From JAOEGB01 sp041262585 (GTDB taxonomy: Bacteria > Actinomycetota > Actinomycetes > Streptosporangiales > Streptosporangiaceae): a stretch of 64,000 nt of DNA. How positions within the stretch are numbered: the stretch's first letter is position 1; each line of letters begins with the position of its first letter. The notes under the pieces were generated by a model. That model saw only the letters and a list, made by a program, of their open reading frames with translations, made no database searches and was not told the origin of the DNA. The translations under genes were made by a program, and so were the position numbers. Location: NCBI RefSeq assembly GCF_041262585.1, contig NZ_JBGCBZ010000004.1, forward strand, positions 329,584-393,583. Reading direction: 5' to 3'. Positions 16,044-25,516 of this stretch are shown here, piece by piece.

Positions 16044-17006
16044 TCAGGCGGCGGGCCCGCCTTCGGCCGTGAGACGGCGGGCCTCGGCCACGTCCGTGTG
16101 CATCTGCTCGATCAACGCGTCGATCGAGTCGAACTTGAGCGTGTCGCGGAGCCGCTCGAAGAAGTCGACCGCCACGTGCGCCCCGTAGAGATCGAGGTCG
16201 TCCCGGTCCAGGGCGTACGCCTCGACCGTGCGCTCCACCCCCTCGAAGGTCGGGTTCGTCCCGATGGAGATGGCCGCGGGCCACCGCTGCCCCTCGTACG
16301 GCGAAGGCGCCTGAGTGCAGTGCAGCCACCCGGCGTAGACGCCGTCGGCGGGGATCGCGGTGTGCTGCGGCGACTCGACGTTGGCCGTGGGGAACCCCAG
16401 CGCGCGGCCGCGCTGGTGGCCGCGGACCACCACGCCCTCGACGCGGTGCGGGCGGCCCAGCGCGTCGGCGGCCCCCGCGACGTCGCCGGCGGCCAGCCGC
16501 TCCCGGATCAGCGTGGACGAGATCGCCTCGCCGTTGCTCACCAGCGGAACGCCCACCGCCACGAAGTCGTACTTCTCGCCCAGCTTCCGCAACGTCTCCA
16601 GATCGCCGGAGGCCTTGTGGCCGAACCGGAAGTTCTCCCCCACCACGACCCTGACCGCGTGCAGCCGGTCGACCAGCGCCATCTGCACGAACTCGTCCGG
16701 CGACATCCGGGAGAACTCCAGCGTGAACGGCAGCACGCACACCGCGTCCACGCCCAGCGCCGAGAGCAGCTCGGTCCGGCGGCGCGGGCTCGTCAGCTGC
16801 GGCGGATGGCTCCCCGGCCGCACGACCTCGTCGGGATGGGGATCGAAGGTGACGGCGACTGAGGGAACCCCGAGTTCGCGGGCCAGCTCGACCGCGCGGG
16901 CCACCATCTGCTGGTGACCGTGGTGCACCCCGTCGAAGACGCCGATCGTGACGACGGACCTGCCCCAGTCCTCGGGCACGTCGTCCAGTCCGTGCCAGCC
17001 CTGCAC
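16044..17006 (-). CDS. ribF: Bifunctional riboflavin kinase / FAD synthetase
   Basis: A 320-residue enzyme that phosphorylates riboflavin to FMN and adenylylates FMN to FAD. The N-terminal nucleotidyltransferase has GVFDGVHHGH (residues 22-31) and ISSTLIRERL; the C-terminal kinase has GRALGFPTANV and GTNPTFEG. The GTG at 17006 follows AATCGAGG and begins VQGWHGLDDVPEDWG, where homologues begin; a longer frame from 17165 would overlap truB and is unlikely. It lies between truB and rpsO. Confidence 0.93.
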   Translation of the reverse strand: MQGWHGLDDVPEDWGRSVVTIGVFDGVHHGHQQMVARAVELARELGVPSVAVTFDPHPDEVVRPGSHPPQLTSPRRRTELLSALGVDAVCVLPFTLEFSRMSPDEFVQMALVDRLHAVRVVVGENFRFGHKASGDLETLRKLGEKYDFVAVGVPLVSNGEAISSTLIRERLAAGDVAGAADALGRPHRVEGVVVRGHQRGRALGFPTANVESPQHTAIPADGVYAGWLHCTQAPSPYEGQRWPAAISIGTNPTFEGVERTVEAYALDRDDLDLYGAHVAVDFFERLRDTLKFDSIDALIEQMHTDVAEARRLTAEGGPAA

Positions 17007-17112
17007 CTCGACCTCGATTCCTGTACGGCTTGCCAGCAGTAGACAAGCCTCCCATGCCCGGCCGCCATCGCGGGAGCCAGCCCCCGGACAGTGGTCTCCG
17101 GACATGCGGTCT

Positions 17113-18042
17113 TTATGACACGAACACCGCGAGGGGCCTGGCCGCGCCTCCGCGTTCCTCGACAAGCGCGAGCAGCGTCCCGTCGGGGGCGAACACGCCG
17201 ACCGGCCCGGGGCCGAGCCCGGTCGCGGGGAGCCGGCCGCCGTGCGCGACCAGACGCGCCTCCTCCTCCGTCACGTCCCTGCGCGGGAACGCGGCGGCGA
17301 CGGCGCCGGCCATGGGAAGGATCACGCACTCGCGGGCGAGCTCCTCGATCGTGCGGGCCGACTCGATGCCGTACGGCCCGACCCTGGTGCGGCGCAGGGC
17401 GGTGAGGTGGCCGCCGACGCCGAGCGCGGCGCCGAGGTCGCGGGCCAGTGCCCGGATGTAGGTGCCGCTGGAGCAGGTGATCGTCGCGTCGATGTCCACG
17501 ACGTCCAGAACATCCCCGGCGGCATCCCCAGCGACCCCCGGGCGGCGGATGCCCGTGACCTCGAAGGCGTGGATCGTGACGGGACGGGCCGCGAGCTCCA
17601 CCTCCTCGCCGGCGCGGGCCCGCTTGTAGGCCCGCTCGCCGTTCACCTTGATGGCGCTGACCTGCGGTGGAACCTGCATGATCGGACCGGTGAGCGCGGC
17701 GATCCCCTTGTGCACGTCCTCGTCCGCGACGTGCCCCGCGGGGGTGGTCGCGGTGACCTCGCCCTCGGCGTCGTCGGTGTTGGTCGTGACGCCGAGACGG
17801 ATCGTGGCCTCGTAGACCTTCTCGGTAAGCGCGAGATGCCCAAGGAGGCGGGTGGCCTTCTCCACGCCGATGACGAGGACGCCGGTGGCCATCGGGTCGA
17901 GCGTGCCGGCGTGGCCGACCTTGCGCGTCCCGGCGATGCCGCGCATCTTGCCGACCACGTCGTGCGACGTCCAGTCGGCGGGCTTGTCCACGATGATGAG
18001 CCCGCTCGGCGGAGGGGTCCGCCGGGGCCTAGCCGTACTCAT
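17113..18042 (-). CDS. truB: tRNA pseudouridine-55 synthase
   Basis: A 309-residue enzyme that makes pseudouridine 55 in the T loop of tRNA. The catalytic aspartate D49 is in GHAGTLDPMATGVL (residues 43-56); KVYEATIRLG and CSSGTYIRALARDLG are other family blocks. The ATG lies inside the degenerate third unit of a 53-bp repeat array, and the last repeat-derived mini-frame ends on a TAG overlapping codons 4-5 of truB in another frame. Confidence 0.95.
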   Translation of the reverse strand: MSTARPRRTPPPSGLIIVDKPADWTSHDVVGKMRGIAGTRKVGHAGTLDPMATGVLVIGVEKATRLLGHLALTEKVYEATIRLGVTTNTDDAEGEVTATTPAGHVADEDVHKGIAALTGPIMQVPPQVSAIKVNGERAYKRARAGEEVELAARPVTIHAFEVTGIRRPGVAGDAAGDVLDVVDIDATITCSSGTYIRALARDLGAALGVGGHLTALRRTRVGPYGIESARTIEELARECVILPMAGAVAAAFPRRDVTEEEARLVAHGGRLPATGLGPGPVGVFAPDGTLLALVEERGGAARPLAVFVS

Positions 18043-18054
18043 GACAGGTCCAAT

Positions 18055-18170
18055 GCATGGTCACGAAACGAGGATACGCAGGTCACACAGGTTTCCGAGG
18101 AATACGCGCATGATCACGCCGTAGGTCTCGGCAGGTCATGCGGTGTCCCGGGGAACCCGTGCATGATCAC
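18055..18170 (-). repeat. GTGATCATGC repeat array, locus C (three heads, 53-bp spacing)
   Basis: On the minus strand, heads lie at 18170-18161, 18117-18108 and, degenerate (GTGACCATGC), 18064-18055, again exactly 53 bp apart. The first TGA is the stop of nrnA. The two full units encode MHGFPGTPHDLPRPTA and MRVFLGNLCDLRILVS, each ending on the next head's TGA; the third frame MHWTCHEYG runs into the truB start. The array fills nearly the whole nrnA-truB gap. Confidence 0.88.
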
Positions 18171-19180
18171 GGCCCCAGGAGTGGGAGGAGGGACGCCATC
18201 GTCTCGTCGGGAGAGGTCCGGGACGAGAAGCCGGCCGCGCTGCGGTGGCCGCCGCCGCCGAGGGCGGTGCAGGCCCGGCCCACGTCGACGGCGCCCTTGG
18301 AGCGCGTCGAGACGTTCCACACGCCGTCGTCGCCCTCCTTCAGCACCACCGCCACGTCCGCCTCGTCGACCCGGCGGACGACGTCGATCACGCCTTCCAC
18401 CTCGTCGTACGGCAGGGCGTTGGCGGCCCGGTCCGCACGGGTGACGTAGGTCCACACGAGCCCCAGGCCACCGGCCTCCGACGGCTCCAGCGTGACCCGG
18501 TCGAGGGCGGCGCCGAGCACCCGCAGATAGGCGAACGGCGACCGGTCCCACAGCTCGCGGGCGATCTCGTCCGGCTTGAGCCCGGCGGCGATCAGCCGTC
18601 CGGCCATGGCGTGTGCGGCCGGTGTGGTAGCCGAGTAGCGGAACGACCCGGTGTCGGTCACCAGCCCGGTGTAGAGGCAGGTGGCGACGTCTTCGCCGAC
18701 CGCGAGCCCGAGCCGGTTGATCAGCTCCTCGGTCACCATCGTGGTCGACGCGGCCCCGGGATCCACGAGATGGAGCGATCCGAACCCCGTGTTGGACACG
18801 TGGTGGTCCAGCACAAGGAGCTCTCCGGCCTTGCCCGCGTTGGGGATGAGCAGGCCCAGCCGGTCCATCGTGGACGCGTCGAACGTGATCATCAAGGGCG
18901 GCTCGGCCGGGTAGGCGGAGGGCTCCACCAGCAGCTCCTGGCCGGGCAGGAACCGCAGCAGCCGGGGCACGGCGAAACCGCGGTCCCCGAAGGACGCGAC
19001 GACCTTCTTCCCGGTCTCCCGGAGGGCCAGGCCGAAGCCCAGCATCGACCCGAGCGCGTCCCCGTCGGGAGACACATGGCAGGCGAGCGCGACCGAGCCC
19101 GCGCGGCGGACCAGCTCGGCGGCCCGTTCCCAGTCGGCCTCGGCGACAGCCGTACCGTGCCCCTTAGCGTGCGTGGTCAC
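18167..19180 (-). CDS. nrnA: DHH/DHHA1 phosphoesterase (oligoribonuclease NrnA type)
   Basis: A 337-residue enzyme of the NrnA family, which degrades very short RNAs and removes the 3' phosphate of pAp. Metal-binding motifs are HVSPDGDALGS (H35, D39, D41) and the DHH box in LVLDHHVSNTGFG; the C-terminal DHHA1 domain has ALGGGGHRSAAGF. The GTG overlaps the rbfA stop (GTGA). Its own stop TGA is supplied by a GTGATCATGC repeat head. Confidence 0.92.
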   Translation of the reverse strand: MTTHAKGHGTAVAEADWERAAELVRRAGSVALACHVSPDGDALGSMLGFGLALRETGKKVVASFGDRGFAVPRLLRFLPGQELLVEPSAYPAEPPLMITFDASTMDRLGLLIPNAGKAGELLVLDHHVSNTGFGSLHLVDPGAASTTMVTEELINRLGLAVGEDVATCLYTGLVTDTGSFRYSATTPAAHAMAGRLIAAGLKPDEIARELWDRSPFAYLRVLGAALDRVTLEPSEAGGLGLVWTYVTRADRAANALPYDEVEGVIDVVRRVDEADVAVVLKEGDDGVWNVSTRSKGAVDVGRACTALGGGGHRSAAGFSSRTSPDETMASLLPLLGP

Positions 19181-19665
19181 GTCGTGCGATGACCCGCACG
19201 GCCGGACGTCTCGTCCTCGCCGTCCTGGTCGGCCGCGTCGCCCTCAAGGTCCTCCTCGAACCGGTAGGGATCGGCGTCCCCGGCGAACTGCGCACCCTCG
19301 GCCTTCTTGGCGATCTCCTCGTCCTTGGCCCTGGCCACGGCGAACAGGTCGTCGAGGTGGCGGGCGCTGTCGGGCAGCGGGTCGTGGACGAACGTGAGCG
19401 TGGGCGTGTGCCGCAGGCCGGTCTGCCGTCCCACCTCGGACCGGATGATCCCCTTGGCACTCTCCAGCGCGGCGGCGGTGTCCGCCCGCTCTGCCTCGGA
19501 GCCGAAGACGGTGTAGAACACCGTCGCGTCACCCAGATCGGCGGTGATCCTGGCGTCGGTCACCGTCACGAACCCGAGCCGCGGATCCTTGATCCGCCGC
19601 TCGAGCATCTCGGCGACCACCTGCTGGATGCGGTCGGCCAGCTTCCTGGCGCGCGCTGCGTCCAT
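19177..19665 (-). CDS. rbfA: 30S ribosome-binding factor A
   Basis: A 162-residue ribosome maturation factor that binds the 30S subunit during 16S processing. A KH-like core is seen in IQQVVAEMLERRIKDPRLGFVTVTDARIT and TPTLTFVHD, followed by an acidic disordered tail typical of actinobacteria. The ATG at 19665 has GGGAG 7 nt upstream; a GTG two codons earlier would be too close to that site. It overlaps nrnA by 4 bp. Confidence 0.94.
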   Translation of the reverse strand: MDAARARKLADRIQQVVAEMLERRIKDPRLGFVTVTDARITADLGDATVFYTVFGSEAERADTAAALESAKGIIRSEVGRQTGLRHTPTLTFVHDPLPDSARHLDDLFAVARAKDEEIAKKAEGAQFAGDADPYRFEEDLEGDAADQDGEDETSGRAGHRTT

Positions 19666-19713
19666 GCTCACGCTCCCTCGTTCGATGTACGGCTGACGCG
19701 CCGGCCTGGCCGT

Positions 19714-20013
19714 CTATTCCTCGTGGTCGTTGAAGATCCGCTGCCGCGCGGACAGCAGCTCGATCTCGGGGTGGTGGGCGACCACTCGCTCGCACGCGTC
19801 GAGCACCTCGTCGCAGTTGGCCGCCGAGGCCGACACCACGGCCACGCCGATCTCCGCGCGGCGGTGCAGATCAAGGTGGCCGGTCTCGGCCACGGCGATA
19901 CCGGGGAACCGCCGCTGCACCTCGGCGATGAGCGGGCGGACCACGGAGCGCTTCTGCTTCAGCGAATGCACGTCGCCGAGCAGGATGTCCAAAGTAAGGG
20001 CACCGACATACAT
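19714..20013 (-). CDS. DUF503 / YlxP family protein
   Basis: A 99-residue ferredoxin-like small protein, MYVGALTLDILLGDVHSLKQKRSVV at the N-terminus, conserved between infB and rbfA across Gram-positive bacteria. A ribosome-linked role is presumed from this location; no biochemical function is settled. A longer upstream frame is out of the conserved alignment and is rejected. Confidence 0.9.
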   Translation of the reverse strand: MYVGALTLDILLGDVHSLKQKRSVVRPLIAEVQRRFPGIAVAETGHLDLHRRAEIGVAVVSASAANCDEVLDACERVVAHHPEIELLSARQRIFNDHEE

Positions 20014-20077
20014 GGCAGTGTCACCACGATGCCGACGTGCGGCCGCCGCCCCCGGGCGGGGGCGGCGGCGCGACACG

Positions 20078-23000
20078 TCAGGCGCGCGGCTTCTCCTGCA
20101 TCTCGAACGTCTCGATGACGTCGTCGATCTTGATGTCGTTGTACCCGACACCGATACCGCACTCGAAGCCCTCGCGGACCTCGGTCGCGTCGTCCTTGAA
20201 GCGGCGCAGCGACGAGACGGTCAGGTTGTCGGCCACGACGACACCGTCGCGGATGATGCGGGCCTTGCTGTTGCGGGTGATCGTGCCCGAGCGGACCAGA
20301 GCACCGGCGATGTTGCCGATCTTCGGGACCTTGAAGACCTCGCGGACCTCGGCGGTGCCGGTCCGGACCTCCTCGAACTCCGGCTTGAGCATGCCCTTGA
20401 GGGCCGCCTCGATCTCCTCGATCGCCTGGTAGATGACCGAGTAGTAGCGGATGTCGACGCCCTCGCGCTCGGCCAGGTCGCGGGCCCGGACCTCCGGGCG
20501 CACGTTGAAGCCGATGATGACGGCGTTGTCGTCCGCGATCGCCAGGTTGACGTCGTACTCGGTGATCGCACCGACGGCGCGGTGCAGAACCCGGAGGTTG
20601 ACCTCCTCGCCCACGTCGATCTTGAGCAGCGCGTCCTCCAGGGCTTCCACCGAACCGGAGACGTCACCCTTGATGATGAGCTTGAGCTCGTCGACCTGGC
20701 CCTTCTCGAGGTCCTTGAACAGTTCCTCGAGCGTGCGCCTGCGGCCGGACTTGGCCATGTCGGCGATGCGCTGCCGGGCCGCCCGCTGCTGGGCGATCTG
20801 ACGCGCCATCCGGTCGTCGGAGACGACGATGAAGTTGTCACCGGCGCGCGGGACGGCGGTCAGGCCCAGGACCAGGACCGGACGCGACGGGTCGGCCTCG
20901 TCGACCGTGTCGCCGTTGTCGTCCAGCATCGCCCGGACTCGGCCGAAGGCCTCGCCACAGACGATCGAGTCGCCGACCCGCAGGGTGCCGCGCTGCACGA
21001 GCACGGTCGCCACCGGGCCACGGCCCTTGTCGAGATGCGCCTCGATGGCCAGGCCCTGGGCGTCCATGTCCGGGTTCGCCCGGAGGTCGAGCTCGGCGTC
21101 CGCCGTGAGCAGGATGGCCTCGAGCAGATCGTCGATGCCCATGCCCTGCTTGGCGGAGATGTCCACGAACATCGTGGACCCACCGAACTCCTCGGCCACC
21201 AGGCCGTACTCGGTCAGCTGGGCCCGGACCTTGGTCGGGTCCGCACCCTCCTTGTCGATCTTGTTGACCGCGACCACGATCGGCACGTCGGCCGCCTGGG
21301 CGTGGTTGAGCGCCTCGATGGTCTGCGGCTTCACACCGTCGTCGGCCGCCACCACGAGCACCGCGATGTCGGTCGCCTGGGCGCCACGGGCACGCATGGC
21401 GGTGAACGCCTCGTGACCCGGGGTGTCGATGAAGGTGATCTTGCGCTGCTCACCCTCGTGCACGGTCGACACCTGGTAGGCGCCGATGTGCTGGGTGATG
21501 CCGCCGGCCTCACGCGCCACGACGTTGGTGTGCCGGATCGCGTCGAGCAGCTTCGTCTTACCGTGGTCGACGTGACCCATGACGGTCACGACCGGCGGAC
21601 GCGGCGCGAGGTCGGCCTCGTCACCCTCGTCCTCGCCAAACTCGATCTTGAAGGACTCGAGAAGCTCGCGGTCCTCCTCCTCCGGGCTGACGACCTGGAT
21701 GACGTAGTCGAGCTCGGCGCCGAGCAGCTGCAGCGTCTCCTCGTTGACCGACTGGGTCGCGGTCACCATCTCGCCGAGGTGCAGCATGATCTGCACGAGC
21801 GAGGCGGGGTTCGCGCCGATCCGGTCGGCGAAGTCCGACAGGGACGCGCCGCGCGGGAGGCGGATCGTCTGGCCGCCGCCACGCGGAGCCTGCACGCCGC
21901 CGATCGCCGGCGCCTGCATGTTGTCGAACTCCTGGCGCCTCTGACGCTTCGACTTGCGGCCACGAGTCGGACGGCCACCGGGACGCCCGAAGGCTCCCGC
22001 CGTACCGCCGCCACGGCCGCGGCCGCCGCCGCCCGGACGACCGGCGAAACCGCCGCCGCCGCCCGCACCGGGACCGCCACCGGCGCCACCCGGACGACCG
22101 GTGCCCGCGGCACCCGTGCGGGGACCGCCGAAGCCGCCACCGCCACCGGGACGACCGCCGCCGCCACCACCGGGACGGCCACCGCCGCCACCGCCGGGAC
22201 GACCGCCACCGCCGCCACCGCCACCGGGACGACCGCCACCGCCGGCGCCGCCACCCGGGCCGGCCGGCCGGCCCTGCGGCATCATCATCGGGTTGGGACG
22301 CGGACCACCGGGACGCGGACCACCGGCGCCGGGACCCGGGCGAGGACCGCCCGCACCGGGGCCGGGACGCGGGCCGCCTGGGCCGGGACGCGGACCACCC
22401 GCACCCGGAGCACCCGCGCGGGCGCCCGGCGGACGCGGCATGGCGCCGTCACGCGCGCCGTCGCGGCGCGGCTCGCGGGGACCACGATCACCACGGTCAC
22501 CACGATCGCCGCGGTCGGGCCGGTCGCCACGGTCCGGGCGCTCGGCGCCGTCACGGCTGCCGGGACGCGCCGGGCGCTGTCCCATGCCGCTGGCGTTGGA
22601 AGAGAACGGGTTGTTACCCGGACGCGGGCCACGGGGACCCGGCTTGGGAGCACCCGGACGCGGAGCCCCACCAGAGGGGCCGGCGGACGCGCCGGGCGCG
22701 GACGCCGGACGCGGGGCCGGAGCCGGCCGAGGGCCGGGCTTCGGCGCGCCTGGCCCCGGACGGGGGCCGGACGCCGCGGGACGGGCCACGTCGGGACGCG
22801 GAGCCTCCTGACGGGGCTCGGGACGGGCCGCCTCCGGACGCGGAGCCTGCGGACGGACGGCCTCGGGCGCCGCCTCGGGCTGGGCGACCGGCGGGGCCGG
22901 GTGCGGCATCGGAACCGGACGCGGAGCGGGCCGCGGACCCGGCTTCGGGGCCGGCCTGGCCGCGTCGGCGGACGGGGAAACGGGCGCCGGTGCGGCGCCA

Positions 23001-23245
23001 CCACTGGCCAGGCTCTCTGCCGGCCTCGGCGCAGGCCTCGGCTGCGCCGGACGGGGAGACGGCTTACCGCCGCCCCTGGAGGCGTCGCCCTTGCCGAACG
23101 CCTCTGTAAGTTTGCGGACGACCGGCGCCTCTATCGTTGAAGACGCCGACCTCACGAACTCGCCCATTTCGGTGAGCTTGGCCATCACGACCTTGCTCTC
23201 AACTCCGAACTCCTTGGCGAGTTCGTATACCCGGACCTTCGCCAC
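20078..23245 (-). CDS. infB: Translation initiation factor IF-2
   Basis: A 1055-residue GTPase that places initiator tRNA on the 30S subunit. An N-terminal IF2_N domain (MAKVRVYELAKEFGVESKVVM) is followed by about 390 residues of Pro/Gly/Arg-rich low complexity, including GDRGDRGDRG and tracts of PGGGGGG-type repeats, then a second IF2_N segment, and the G domain with GHVDHGKT at about 555 and NKID. The disordered insert is much longer than in enterobacteria and generates long antisense open frames that are not genes. Between this gene and ylxR are 238 bp with no evident gene. Confidence 0.97.
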   Translation of the reverse strand: MAKVRVYELAKEFGVESKVVMAKLTEMGEFVRSASSTIEAPVVRKLTEAFGKGDASRGGGKPSPRPAQPRPAPRPAESLASGGAAPAPVSPSADAARPAPKPGPRPAPRPVPMPHPAPPVAQPEAAPEAVRPQAPRPEAARPEPRQEAPRPDVARPAASGPRPGPGAPKPGPRPAPAPRPASAPGASAGPSGGAPRPGAPKPGPRGPRPGNNPFSSNASGMGQRPARPGSRDGAERPDRGDRPDRGDRGDRGDRGPREPRRDGARDGAMPRPPGARAGAPGAGGPRPGPGGPRPGPGAGGPRPGPGAGGPRPGGPRPNPMMMPQGRPAGPGGGAGGGGRPGGGGGGGGRPGGGGGGRPGGGGGGRPGGGGGFGGPRTGAAGTGRPGGAGGGPGAGGGGGFAGRPGGGGRGRGGGTAGAFGRPGGRPTRGRKSKRQRRQEFDNMQAPAIGGVQAPRGGGQTIRLPRGASLSDFADRIGANPASLVQIMLHLGEMVTATQSVNEETLQLLGAELDYVIQVVSPEEEDRELLESFKIEFGEDEGDEADLAPRPPVVTVMGHVDHGKTKLLDAIRHTNVVAREAGGITQHIGAYQVSTVHEGEQRKITFIDTPGHEAFTAMRARGAQATDIAVLVVAADDGVKPQTIEALNHAQAADVPIVVAVNKIDKEGADPTKVRAQLTEYGLVAEEFGGSTMFVDISAKQGMGIDDLLEAILLTADAELDLRANPDMDAQGLAIEAHLDKGRGPVATVLVQRGTLRVGDSIVCGEAFGRVRAMLDDNGDTVDEADPSRPVLVLGLTAVPRAGDNFIVVSDDRMARQIAQQRAARQRIADMAKSGRRRTLEELFKDLEKGQVDELKLIIKGDVSGSVEALEDALLKIDVGEEVNLRVLHRAVGAITEYDVNLAIADDNAVIIGFNVRPEVRARDLAEREGVDIRYYSVIYQAIEEIEAALKGMLKPEFEEVRTGTAEVREVFKVPKIGNIAGALVRSGTITRNSKARIIRDGVVVADNLTVSSLRRFKDDATEVREGFECGIGVGYNDIKIDDVIETFEMQEKPRA

Positions 23246-23483
23246 TGCACTCCCTAACTCGGCCCGGGAGGCTAGCAGTGCCGCCGGACCGTCGCTACCT
23301 GGACGTACTCATCGCCGCGTGCTCATCAGGCGCTCATAGCAATCTGACTCCGCCCATCAACTCGGCGTCCTACATGACAGTTTTTCTTCGTGCGCGGCCC
23401 CAGGCCGAATACTGGGGCCAATGCTGCCTGATCCCATGCCGATACCGGCTGTGAGAACAGCAGTGGTAACCATTCACCCGGAC

Positions 23484-23777
23484 TTACTCCGAGTCAAGCC
23501 CCTCCAGGTGAGCCCGCAGACACGCGACGTCGAGCGCCCCCTCAGCGCGAAACGCGCGAGGAAACGCCCGGCGGCGTTCGGCGAGCTCCAGACAGCGCAG
23601 GGACGGATGCAGTGACGCACCACGCCCCGGGAGCCGTCCTCGCAGGTCGGGAACGATGACGCCCTCGATCACTACCAGGCGGAGCAACTCGGACTTTACC
23701 GTGCGAACCCGACAGCCCACACACGTTCTGAGCGGGGCTGCCTGGCCACCGTGTTCCAGCTTACCTTGCCGACGCAT
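23484..23777 (-). CDS. ylxR: YlxR family RNA-binding protein (DUF448)
   Basis: A 97-residue basic protein of the YlxR family with the signature RTCVGCRVR and GRGASLHPSLRCLELAERRRAF. It is conserved between nusA and infB. The ATG at 23777 overlaps the nusA end by 17 bp and has no ribosome site of its own, so translation is probably coupled. Family members bind RNA or modulate RNase P; the role here is not known. Confidence 0.87.
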   Translation of the reverse strand: MRRQGKLEHGGQAAPLRTCVGCRVRTVKSELLRLVVIEGVIVPDLRGRLPGRGASLHPSLRCLELAERRRAFPRAFRAEGALDVACLRAHLEGLDSE

Positions 23778-24762
23778 CTGCGGGATCGGCCGGTGCCTCC
23801 TGAGTGTCCGGCCGGATGTCAATGCGCCATCCGGTCAGACGCGCGGCAAGCCGGGCATTCTGCCCCTCTTTGCCGATGGCCAGGGACAACTGGTAATCGG
23901 GCACGGTGACCCGGGCGACACGGCCGTCCGGATCGATCACCTCAACACGGGAAACACGCGCCGGCGAAAGCGCATTCCCGACGAATTCGGCCGGATCCTC
24001 CGACCAGTCGATAATGTCGATCTTCTCGCCGTGCAACTCGGTCATCACGTTACGCACGCGGGAGCCCATGGGCCCGATGCATGCGCCCTTGGCGTTGACC
24101 CCCGGCTTGCGGGACCTGACGGCGATCTTCGTGCGGTGCCCCGCCTCGCGGGCGATGGCGGCGATCTCCACGGTGCCGTCGGCGATCTCGGGCACCTCCA
24201 GCGCGAACAGCTTCTTCACCAGGTTGGGATGCGTGCGCGACAGCGTCACGGAGGGGCCCTTCGGCCCCTTCTTCACCTGCACGACGTAGCAGCGGATGCG
24301 CTCGCCGTGGACGTAGTCCTCGCCGGGGACCTGCTCGTTGTGCGGGAGGATCGCCTCGATCTTGCCGAGGTCGACCAGCACGACCCTCGGGTCCTTGCCC
24401 TGCTGGATGATCCCGGCCACCAGCTCGCCCTCGCGACTGGCGAACTCGCCGAAGTTGATCTCGTCTTCCGCGTCGCGCAACTGCTGAAGGATGACCTGCT
24501 TGGCCGTCGTGGCCGCGATCCTGCTGAAGTTGCCCGGGGTGTCGTCGTACTCCCTGACGACCTCGCCGCTCTCGTCGAGCTCGGCCGCCCAGATGCTCAC
24601 GTGCCCCGACAGCCGGTCCAGCTCGGCGCGGGCCTTCTGCGCCGCGCCCTCGGTGCGGAAGTACGCGATCAGTAGTGCGTCCTCGATCGCCTTGACGACC
24701 AGGTCGAAGGAGATGTCCTTCTCCCGCTCCAGGCTGCGCAGGACGCTCATGTCAATGTCCAC
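23761..24762 (-). CDS. nusA: Transcription termination/antitermination protein NusA
   Basis: A 333-residue RNA polymerase elongation factor: N-terminal polymerase-binding domain (MSVLRSLEREKDISFDLVVKAIEDALL), S1 domain (ELVAGIIQQGKDPRVVLVDLG) and two KH domains (GACIGPMGSRVRNV and LAIGKEGQNARLAARLTGW). It is short because the C-terminal acidic repeats of proteobacteria are absent, as usual in this phylum. The GTG at 24762 has GGGGGAG upstream. Confidence 0.95.
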   Translation of the reverse strand: MDIDMSVLRSLEREKDISFDLVVKAIEDALLIAYFRTEGAAQKARAELDRLSGHVSIWAAELDESGEVVREYDDTPGNFSRIAATTAKQVILQQLRDAEDEINFGEFASREGELVAGIIQQGKDPRVVLVDLGKIEAILPHNEQVPGEDYVHGERIRCYVVQVKKGPKGPSVTLSRTHPNLVKKLFALEVPEIADGTVEIAAIAREAGHRTKIAVRSRKPGVNAKGACIGPMGSRVRNVMTELHGEKIDIIDWSEDPAEFVGNALSPARVSRVEVIDPDGRVARVTVPDYQLSLAIGKEGQNARLAARLTGWRIDIRPDTQEAPADPADASAR

Positions 24763-24773
24763 AAGGCTCCCCC

Positions 24774-25358
24774 TTAGCCCTCGTCGTCAATGTCGTCGGT
24801 GCGGCCGTCGATGTCCGCGTCACCAGCATGGCTGGCTGGGTGGCCGTCGAAGACATCGTCTGAGTCTTCTTCGGAGCCGTCTTCAAGGCCGTCTTCAAGG
24901 TCGCCGTCCGCTCGGTTGAACTCGACCTGCACCCTGCCTCGGAGCAGCTCGGCGAGCGCGAGGCGGCGCGACCCGTCCAGCTCCACGCCGGACTCGTCCG
25001 CGCCGGTCACCCGCCCCTCCGCCGAGGTGCCGTCCCGCAGCTCGGCCTTGACCAGCCTGCCCTTGGCACGCCTCCAGTGGCGCGGCTCGGTCAGCGGCCG
25101 GTCGACTCCCGGCGAGCTGACCTCCAGGACGTACGGACTGCCGCCCAGAACGTCGGTGTTGTCGAGCTCCTTGGAGATCGACTGGCTGACGTCGGCCACG
25201 TCGTCGAGGCTCACCCCGCCGTCGCGGTCCACTACAACACGCACCAGCCGCCGCTTGCCCGCCGGAGTGATCGTCACATCCTCCAGGTCGAGCCCCTCGG
25301 CGTCGACCACCGGGCCGAGAAGCTCCACGAGGCGGTCGCGTCGAGCGTCGTTGCCCAT
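24774..25358 (-). CDS. rimP: Ribosome maturation factor RimP
   Basis: A 194-residue 30S assembly factor, first gene of the nusA operon. The N-terminal alpha/beta domain ends in GSPYVLEVSSPGVDRPLT, and the C-terminal Sm-like domain is followed by an acidic tail. The ATG at 25358 follows GGGAGGTCGGC; an in-frame extension to 25457 lacks conservation. Confidence 0.93.
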   Translation of the reverse strand: MGNDARRDRLVELLGPVVDAEGLDLEDVTITPAGKRRLVRVVVDRDGGVSLDDVADVSQSISKELDNTDVLGGSPYVLEVSSPGVDRPLTEPRHWRRAKGRLVKAELRDGTSAEGRVTGADESGVELDGSRRLALAELLRGRVQVEFNRADGDLEDGLEDGSEEDSDDVFDGHPASHAGDADIDGRTDDIDDEG

Positions 25359-25516
25359 GCCGACCTCCCATTCACTGGCGTACCTCGCCCGATGTGCCAA
25401 CAGCCTATCGACAACGCGGGACGGAAATAGCGCCACACCCGGGCGGCGAGCCGACACGGGCGCGATGATCGCGAGAAGCGATGACCACTGGGTGGCGCGC
25501 CGTACGATGCTATGTC

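Noticed and set aside
19730..23140. An 1136-codon open frame antisense to infB
   Set aside because: It is the reverse reading of the G/C-rich IF-2 gene; its Thr/Gly/Arg-rich composition is a by-product of codon bias, and the infB frame has strong homology.
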